Source: CAZZKE01 sp964655005
GTDB lineage: Bacteria > Pseudomonadota > Alphaproteobacteria > Rhodospirillales > JABHCV01
Direction of reading: 5' to 3'
Length of the DNA: 11,868 bases
Assembly: GCA_964655005.1 (NCBI GenBank)
Contig: CAZZKE010000080.1
Span: 1-11,868 of the forward strand
The notes under the pieces are model-generated. The model had not been told where the DNA came from. It searched no databases and saw only the letters and a program-made list of their open reading frames with translations. Below, in pieces: positions 7,431-11,868 of the stretch. Position 1 is the first letter of the stretch. Each line of letters opens with the position of its first letter. The translations under genes and the position numbers were made by a program.

Positions 7431-9026
7431 TTAGTTCAGGGTAACATTCTTGAACTTAAAGTCGAAGTTTGGCGACATTATAAAGTTCTTGACCCGTTTG
7501 TTGTGAACGACGATCTGTGCCCCGTGATCGATAAAAATCCAGGGAGCATCATCGACGATCAACGCCTGCGCCTCGCGATACTGCTTCAGCCGTACCGCCT
7601 GGTCAGTTTCCCGACGGGCGTCGCTGAGTAACTTGTCGACCTTGTCGTTCTTGTACCATCCGGCGTTCCAGGCCGGCGGATGGGCGCTGGAATGGAACAG
7701 GCGATAGAGCACATAGTCGGGATCGCCGACCGTGGAATTCCAGGACATGGCGGCCATTTGCGGGCTCTTGCGATACTGCGCCAGATAGGCGCCCCATTCC
7801 ATGGTCTGAATTTCACATTTGATGCCGACGGCGGCCAGGTTGGCCTGAACGTATGTCCCCATATCGACCGGCGACTGCATGCCGGAACCCGACACCGGAA
7901 CCATCATCTTGCATTCGAACCCGTCCGGGTACCCGGCCTTCGCCAGCAGTTCCTTTGCTTTCGCCGGATTGTAAGTATAGCGGGTCACGTTTTCGTTGTA
8001 AGCCTTGCCGTAAATCGGCGACAGCGGCGAATAAGCGATGGTGCCGGTGCCTTGCAGGATGTTCTTGACGATGGCTTCCTTGTCTACCGCATAGTTCATG
8101 GCCTGACGGATCAGCTTGTTGTTGAACGGCGGATTTTGCAGTTTGGTATTCAATACAAAATACCATACATGGGCGCTCAATCCCTCCAGAACCTTGACGT
8201 TGGGATCCTTGCGCAGCGCCCCCAGACTTTCGGTCGGCACATCGTAGGTAAGATCGACCTCGCCGGTGGTAATGGCGCTTAATCGCGCCTGGGCCTCGAC
8301 GATGGGCACGAAGATCAGCTTCTTGACGGCGGGTGCGCCGCCCCAGTAGTCCTCGTTGGCTTCAAGCACCGCCTTCACGCCCGGCTGCCAGTTGACCAGC
8401 TTGTAGGGACCGGTGCCCGACGGGTGGGTGGTGATGTCTTTGCCCCATTTCGCCAGCGCCGCCGGGCTGACGATCCGGATCGACAGATGGGTCAGGTATT
8501 GCAGGAACGGGCCAAACGGCTGTTTCAGATTAAAGCGAACCGTAGAGCTGTCGATCGCATCGATCGATGCAACATTGCCCAGGTATTCTTCCGCAAACGG
8601 ATATTTGCCTGACCCGTGCGCCGGATGATCGTCCTTGAACTGGCGTTCCATGCTGTACTTGACGGCCTCGGCGTTAAACGGCGATCCGTCATGAAATTTC
8701 ACGCCCTTGCGAAGCTTGAATGTATAGGTCTTGCCGTCGGCAGAAATATCCCACGACACGGCCAGCGCCGGCGCGATCTCGTAGGTTCCGGGCTTGAACC
8801 CGGTCAGGCCTTCGTATACACGCCGGACCGCGCGCGCCGTGTTCAGGTCGGTGACCTGCGGCGGATCGAAGGTAACCGGTTCGGCGACCAGACCAACCAC
8901 CAGCGTATCGCCGGCGGCATTGGCGGCACTGCCGAACGGCGCCCCCCAAAGCAGTAAAAACAAGGCAAAAACGGGCACGGCGATGGCGACTTTCGACAGT
9001 CCGCGCCTTATACTATTGAAGGACAT
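7431..9026 (-). CDS. Periplasmic solute-binding protein, family 5 (DppA/OppA-like)
   Basis: Substrate receptor of the adjacent importer, 531 residues, normal for SBP_bac_5. It has a Sec signal peptide: basic n-region with RRGLSK, hydrophobic VAIAVPVFALFLLLWG, and probable cleavage after the ANA at residues 35-37. The mature protein starts with DTLVVGLVAEPVTFDPP. Next comes the family signature region WDISADGKTYTFKLRKGVKFHDGSPFNAEAV. Further hallmarks are HPSGTGPYKLVNW, NEDYWGG, IRQAMNYAVDKEAIV and a C-terminal DDAPWIFIDHG. No lipobox cysteine is seen, so it should be free in the periplasm. The ATG at 9026 has a strong GGGGAGAG ribosome site a few bases upstream. It is the first gene of the operon, which fits the need for excess receptor. 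Peptides are the default guess; glutathione, nickel or sugars are also possible ligands in this family. Confidence 0.94.
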   Translation of the reverse strand: MSFNSIRRGLSKVAIAVPVFALFLLLWGAPFGSAANAAGDTLVVGLVAEPVTFDPPQVTDLNTARAVRRVYEGLTGFKPGTYEIAPALAVSWDISADGKTYTFKLRKGVKFHDGSPFNAEAVKYSMERQFKDDHPAHGSGKYPFAEEYLGNVASIDAIDSSTVRFNLKQPFGPFLQYLTHLSIRIVSPAALAKWGKDITTHPSGTGPYKLVNWQPGVKAVLEANEDYWGGAPAVKKLIFVPIVEAQARLSAITTGEVDLTYDVPTESLGALRKDPNVKVLEGLSAHVWYFVLNTKLQNPPFNNKLIRQAMNYAVDKEAIVKNILQGTGTIAYSPLSPIYGKAYNENVTRYTYNPAKAKELLAKAGYPDGFECKMMVPVSGSGMQSPVDMGTYVQANLAAVGIKCEIQTMEWGAYLAQYRKSPQMAAMSWNSTVGDPDYVLYRLFHSSAHPPAWNAGWYKNDKVDKLLSDARRETDQAVRLKQYREAQALIVDDAPWIFIDHGAQIVVHNKRVKNFIMSPNFDFKFKNVTLN

Positions 9027-9199
9027 TATGCTCTCCCCTTTATTGATTTCAAACCGGGAACCTGCTGCCGGCTCCCCAACAATCGCGTTCCTGCAATATA
9101 TTACTCCTATTCAAAAGAAAAGCATTTTAATTATTGCGTATATTAGGTACATGATTAGAATATTTTTCCATTAAAATTCTAAATCCTGGATAATTCTTC
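9027..9199. promoter_or_regulatory. Divergent control region between transporter operon and Lrp-type regulator
   Basis: This 173-nt spacer separates two genes transcribed away from each other, so promoters for both must lie here. The part next to the regulator (about 9100-9180) is much more AT-rich than the surrounding genes, as is common for Lrp/AsnC-bound DNA. For the regulator, a possible sigma-70-like promoter is TTGCGT (9134-9139), a 16-nt spacer, then TAGAAT (9156-9161). I could not pick a convincing promoter for the leftward operon, although AT-rich boxes such as TAATAT are present. The division of control is inferred. Confidence 0.6.
9155..9182. promoter_or_regulatory. Inverted repeat, candidate Lrp/AsnC operator
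   Basis: TTAGAAT (9155-9161) and ATTCTAA (9176-9182) are exact reverse complements, with centres 21 bp apart, or two helical turns. The AT-rich core includes more near-symmetry (TTTT against AAAA). It overlaps the candidate -10 box and start region of the regulator gene and ends 17 nt before its GTG. This fits autoregulation by a dimeric Lrp/AsnC protein, but binding is inferred from position and symmetry only. Confidence 0.5.
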
Positions 9200-9664
9200 G
9201 TGGATTCAATTGACATCAAAATTCTTGCCGAATTGCAGTCGAACGCCCAGATTTCCAACACCAATCTGGCGGAAAAGGTGGGGTTGAGCTCGACGCCATG
9301 TTGGCGACGTGTCCGCAATCTTGAAAAATCGGGCGTTATCCAACGGCGAGTGACCCTTTTGGACCGCCAGAAGATGAACGTCGAGGTCGACGTTTTTGTC
9401 TCTATCCGGACCCGCCGCCACAATACCGAATGGCTTGAGTCATTCGCCGAATCGGCGGCGCGGCATCCGGAAGTCGTCGAATTTTACAGAATGAGCGGCG
9501 AAGTCGATTACCTGCTTCGGGTAGTTGTCCCCAACATCGCCGCTTACGACGCCTTCTATAAGCGCCTAATCCAGGACGAGGGCATCTTCGATGTCAGTTC
9601 CAGCTTCGCCATGGAAACCATCAAATACACCACCGCCCTGCCGCTGGGATATATCGACACGTAG
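9200..9664 (+). CDS. Lrp/AsnC-family transcriptional regulator
   Basis: DNA-binding regulator of 154 residues, the standard family length. The N-terminal winged helix-turn-helix (about 3-50) begins DSIDIKILAELQSNAQISN and includes LAEKVGLSSTPCWRRVRNLEKSGVI. The C-terminal RAM ligand-binding and oligomerisation domain (about 63-150) has the typical YRMSGEVDYLLRV (96-108) and a final SSSFAMETIKYTTALPLG. The start is GTG at 9200, which matches the usual N-terminus exactly; only a poor ribosome site (GGA about 12 nt upstream) is visible. Lying head to head with the peptide-type transporter operon, it is a likely local regulator responding to an amino acid or peptide-derived effector, though it could act elsewhere. 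It is the last gene before the island junction. Confidence 0.93.
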   Translation: MDSIDIKILAELQSNAQISNTNLAEKVGLSSTPCWRRVRNLEKSGVIQRRVTLLDRQKMNVEVDVFVSIRTRRHNTEWLESFAESAARHPEVVEFYRMSGEVDYLLRVVVPNIAAYDAFYKRLIQDEGIFDVSSSFAMETIKYTTALPLGYIDT

Positions 9665-9684
9665 CGCTTCGTATCGTTATTCCT

Positions 9685-9712
9685 GCGGCCATTGCCGCCA
9701 ACCAGCGTTGGC
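9685..9712 (+). terminator. Overlapping hairpins downstream of the Lrp-type gene, possible weak terminator
   Basis: Twenty nt after the regulator stop, GCGGC-CATT-GCCGC (9685-9698) forms a 5-bp stem. GCCAAC-CAGC-GTTGGC (9697-9712) forms a perfect 6-bp stem sharing bases with the first. There is no T-run after either, so termination is only a guess. The remaining sequence to 9816 shows no credible gene. Confidence 0.3.
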
Positions 9713-9816
9713 CCCTGGACTTCACACAAGACGCGCTGGCAAACGGCAGAAAATTCCGTACCGCCAATCTGAAGGACGATTGCAGCCGCGAGTGTCCAGG
9801 TCGGACAGAGAGAAAC

Positions 9817-9861
9817 TGGTGCACCCGACAGGATTCGAACCTGTGACCTCTGCCTTCGGAG
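9817..9861 (-). pseudogene. 3' half of tRNA-Arg(CCG): attachment-site remnant
   Basis: Read on the minus strand, this 45-nt block starts with the 7-nt anticodon loop CTCCGAA (9861-9855; anticodon CCG at 9859-9857). The 3' anticodon stem GGCAG, variable loop AGGTC, T-arm ACAGG-TTCGAAT-CCTGT (perfect 5-bp stem), acceptor 3' strand CGGGTGC, discriminator A and CCA follow. Above 9861 the expected 5' anticodon strand (GGCAG on the plus strand) is absent, and no D-arm or GCACCCG acceptor partner is present, so this cannot be a functional tRNA. A clean break at the anticodon loop is a standard crossover position for tRNA-targeting tyrosine integrases. The remnant is therefore best read as the distal att site left in the host after integration. 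Confidence 0.88.
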
Positions 9862-10130
9862 TGTGCCTGTTCGAATAAAAGTGTAGTTAAATCAACGCGT
9901 TGTTCGGGTGCTGTTGTGCCATTTTCCGAATAAAGCTGATTAAAACGGATTAAGTCTGAATGGGGGTGGCACAGTTTTGGCACAGTTGCTGAGGAACACT
10001 TTAGGATGCGCGTACAGTAGGAAATCAATAAATTTGTGCCAATAGTTATACCTAAAAAAGTAGTAATTTAGACCTTATCGGACAGTTGATGTGCTGACAC
10101 TGTGTCTGTCGGGTGGGGTATATCTAATTG
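9862..10130. other. Non-coding island end with clustered TGTGCCA and GATTAA repeats
   Basis: No credible gene is seen in these 269 nt. TGTGCCA occurs four times: TTGTGCCA on the plus strand at 9914-9921 and 10034-10041, and as TGGCACAGTT in tandem at 9967-9976 and 9978-9987 (11-bp period). GATTAA is repeated at 9938-9943 and 9948-9953 (10-bp period). Palindromes CAACGCGTTG (9893-9902) and GACACTGTGTC (10096-10106, odd centre) are also present. Short helically phased repeats beside a tRNA att core resemble arm-type integrase or excisionase sites, an inference from layout. No clear terminator for the gene at 10131 is found; a CTTTTTT run on the minus strand near 10060 has only a weak stem. Confidence 0.45.
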
Positions 10131-11868
10131 CTATGAAACTGGCTCAAAAAAGATATTTGGGATGTACGCATCTATATCGAAATCATATTGAGACATAAAT
10201 TCTTCTTCAGCAAATTTGCTCATATCATCATCCAACAAGTGGCGTTGGATAATGATAATTTTCTCATTCTCATTCCCCTTATTGCTGGCTTCGTGCGCGG
10301 CCCACTGGGCTGAACGTTTAAGCATAAGGGCGTCATTGCCATTGGACCGTAAGAAGACACCTTCGTCTTCAGCTTTGCAGGCTATAGAATAAGCATCTCT
10401 ATATGTCCCGTTTTCAAATTTGGTGAGAATGTCATGCTTGTAGATTGATCTTTTTGTTTCTATAGCTTTTTTAGAGATTTTCGAAACCAACGCCTCGTAA
10501 AGTTCGTCAGTTAACTGGCGCTGTTGATCTCTGGTCATAACTGCATCTAGGTGATCGTGTAGAAGGATTCCGTGATTACTTAAGCCGTAATCTTCCTTAA
10601 GCCCATCAAACGGACCCATGAGGTCACAAGCTTTTTGTGGGTGGAGTTCCTTAATCCGTTCAATAAATTGGGTAACAGCTGCCGAGTACTCATCTGGCAA
10701 GAATACCCGAACAAGATTAAGAGATATAAGATACGGCCAAATTTCATATTGTTCATTAAAGTATCTAACGTCTGCCCATTCTCTATAAGCATAAATAATA
10801 ATTTTATCCGTTTCAGTGGAAAAAATGGGTTCTTGTGAAAGCCGTTTATTTGCGTCCACATCAATTTTGAATTCTTCTGGGGGGATGTAGCTTCTGCAAA
10901 GGCCTAATCTTGCAAGCACTCTTTTGTTATTGTTCTCGCCAAATGGCCAGCATCTTTGCCCTGCTTCCTGAATAATAAGTTGAACGATACTTTTACGTAG
11001 CTTTAAGTGATCGCCAAAATCAGATGACCATTGACGAGCTTGCTTTTCATAATCGTCCAAATGAGGGAGGAGGGAATAGGCTTTCAAGCAAGTTTCAAAC
11101 ATTTTCTCACGGAGTTGGTTCGCATTGCCAATTGCCTCATCTTCCAAAAATTCATAATTTTCTTCCTCTCGGCTCATCGAGTCGGCCCATTCTTGCTTTA
11201 AACGGTAGTCAAATGCCTTGCGGCCCTCCATAGATGTCATGCGGAACAATAACCTGGTTTTTTGAAACCATAATCCAGCATGGTTTTCAGTTTGCTCAAG
11301 CGCTTGATCCAATAATCTCTTGGCAATTTTAATGGCGCCCAGTTCGATATAATGTTCAACCACTTTGCATACGGCATCAGGCTCGCCTTGCTGATAGCCA
11401 TCATCAAGTGTTAAATCCTCTATCGCATTTAGCAGCTTAATGCCTCCGACAGTGGGGCGCTCTGCGTAAACAGCTGAAGGGGCTGATTGAACAATATCGA
11501 ACAGGTTCACTTGGTCAAAAGGCGTGTCTCCTGAAATCGCCTTGTGTACATTAGGGAGTGCAGCAGCGGCATTTGTATATATGCCTGACTTAAGGCGCAA
11601 AATTTCCATCGACAGTTCAAGTTCGACATCAGGAATTTTGTGATTCTCATAGATAAGCTCGATTAAGCTTTTGGTCGTTATGCCGAATATTGCGCTTAAG
11701 ATTGTAGTGTTCTGGAGTAGGCGAAATGAAATTTTTGAGATATCGATAGCTTCTTCGGAAGTTGCATTATCTTTATAGTAGGGGGAAACTTTCTTTACTT
11801 CCTTACTGACAAATGCTCGGTAAATTGGGTCTGCAAGTTTGGTGTTAAATTTGCTTGTTCCCTCTAAG
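10131..11868 (-). CDS. Large unidentified island protein, TPR-like helical repeats, N-terminus outside window
   Basis: I do not recognise the family. The frame runs 578 codons from the right edge to TAG at 10131 without a stop. The ATG at 11609 is probably an internal Met: the 86 codons upstream are open, contain no ATG, GTG or TTG, and look protein-like (for example ADPIYRAFVSKEVKK), and no ribosome site precedes it. The visible part is acidic, mostly helical and soluble, with no membrane segment, signal or nucleotide-binding motif. A stretch about 170 residues from the edge (YIELGAIKIAKRLLDQAL, then HAGLWFQKTRLLF) looks like TPR helices. The C-terminus is DIDAYIPNIFFEPVS. A catalytic or sensor domain may lie in the missing N-terminus, since solenoid C-termini are common in island-borne defence proteins, but nothing here proves such a role. 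Confidence 0.8.
   Translation of the reverse strand, partial: LEGTSKFNTKLADPIYRAFVSKEVKKVSPYYKDNATSEEAIDISKISFRLLQNTTILSAIFGITTKSLIELIYENHKIPDVELELSMEILRLKSGIYTNAAAALPNVHKAISGDTPFDQVNLFDIVQSAPSAVYAERPTVGGIKLLNAIEDLTLDDGYQQGEPDAVCKVVEHYIELGAIKIAKRLLDQALEQTENHAGLWFQKTRLLFRMTSMEGRKAFDYRLKQEWADSMSREEENYEFLEDEAIGNANQLREKMFETCLKAYSLLPHLDDYEKQARQWSSDFGDHLKLRKSIVQLIIQEAGQRCWPFGENNNKRVLARLGLCRSYIPPEEFKIDVDANKRLSQEPIFSTETDKIIIYAYREWADVRYFNEQYEIWPYLISLNLVRVFLPDEYSAAVTQFIERIKELHPQKACDLMGPFDGLKEDYGLSNHGILLHDHLDAVMTRDQQRQLTDELYEALVSKISKKAIETKRSIYKHDILTKFENGTYRDAYSIACKAEDEGVFLRSNGNDALMLKRSAQWAAHEASNKGNENEKIIIIQRHLLDDDMSKFAEEEFMSQYDFDIDAYIPNIFFEPVS

Larger units (their letters stand above)
9817..11868. mobile_element. 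Distal end of a genomic island integrated at tRNA-Arg(CCG), continuing past the window
   Basis: The left boundary is the 45-bp tRNA 3' duplicate; the right end is outside the window. Right of 9861 base composition drops sharply: sampled 60-nt lines in the large gene give about 27-43% GC, against clearly higher GC in the genes on the left. Codon choice changes accordingly. The remnant's CCA end faces the host Lrp gene, so the host-side copy is here and the element lies to the right. Its other end should carry the rebuilt complete tRNA, usually next to the integrase gene. No integrase is visible in this part. Confidence 0.75.

Noticed and set aside
7680..8282. Plus-strand frame of 200 codons opposite the binding-protein gene
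   Set aside because: Antisense of an unambiguous SBP_bac_5 gene; its composition is that of a shadow frame.
9057..9100. Riboswitch or leader attenuator before the binding-protein gene (GGAAC/GTTCC arms with GCCGGC)
   Set aside because: The arms are only 5 bp across about 25 nt, and no known riboswitch core or leader peptide is recognisable.
9817..9861. Functional tRNA-Arg gene
   Set aside because: The 5' half is missing: no D-arm, no 5' acceptor strand and no 5' anticodon-stem strand follow above 9861.
9591..9878. Plus-strand reading frame ending in a VHPTGFEPVTSAFG-like peptide
   Set aside because: This peptide is the well-known false translation of the antisense of a tRNA 3' half. The frame overlaps the Lrp gene end and the tRNA remnant and has no other protein features.
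9621..10028. Minus-strand frame of 135 codons across the junction
   Set aside because: It crosses the host-island boundary and the tRNA remnant, has no recognisable domain or ribosome site, and covers the repeat cluster.
10081..10110. Rho-independent terminator for the island gene (GACAG/CTGTC and GACACTGTGTC palindromes)
   Set aside because: The inner palindrome has no loop, the outer arms are only 5 bp and far apart, and no T-run follows on the minus strand.
9862..10130. CRISPR array or phage-defence repeat locus
   Set aside because: Repeats are 6-11 bp and irregular, without the 25-40 bp repeat-spacer pattern; no cas gene is present.

Overview
The window looks like a draft assembly of a GC-rich alphaproteobacterium, probably Rhodospirillales-like. 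This rests on protein style, high GC, and a tRNA-Arg(CCG) remnant of alphaproteobacterial type; no ribosomal marker is present. A run of 100 N marks a scaffold gap.

Layout: (1) 7-2889, plus strand: aerobic glycerol-3-phosphate dehydrogenase (glpD, interrupted by the gap) followed 8 nt later by glycerol kinase (glpK). Together they turn glycerol into dihydroxyacetone phosphate. (2) 2858-9026, minus strand: a compact operon reading right to left. It encodes a periplasmic peptide-type solute-binding protein, two permeases, two ATPases, and finally a MocA-like molybdopterin cytidylyltransferase. Its last gene overlaps the 3' end of glpK tail to tail by 32 nt. A perfect 12-bp stem-loop lies between the binding-protein gene and the first permease gene, and the downstream genes overlap by 4 nt or nearly touch. 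(3) 9027-9199: an AT-rich divergent control region with an inverted repeat over a candidate -10 box. (4) 9200-9664, plus strand: an Lrp/AsnC-family regulator, the natural candidate to control itself and the transporter operon.

(5) From 9817 rightward the character of the DNA changes. A 45-bp block (9817-9861, minus strand) is exactly the 3' half of a tRNA-Arg with anticodon CCG, from the anticodon loop to CCA. The 5' half is missing and replaced by AT-rich DNA of roughly 40% GC. This is the signature of an attachment site left by a tRNA-targeting integrase. The orientation predicts that the island extends to the right, with the reconstituted intact tRNA and probably the integrase at its far end, outside the window. 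The first 270 bp of the island carry four TGTGCCA motifs that could be integrase/excisionase arm sites. After these comes one large unrecognised, probably helical-repeat (TPR-like) protein gene, which is cut by the right window edge.

The glycerol and transporter sections are ordinary metabolic DNA. The island junction and its unidentified cargo gene are the part most likely to hold something undescribed, but only its last ~2 kb is visible, so no system can be assigned.
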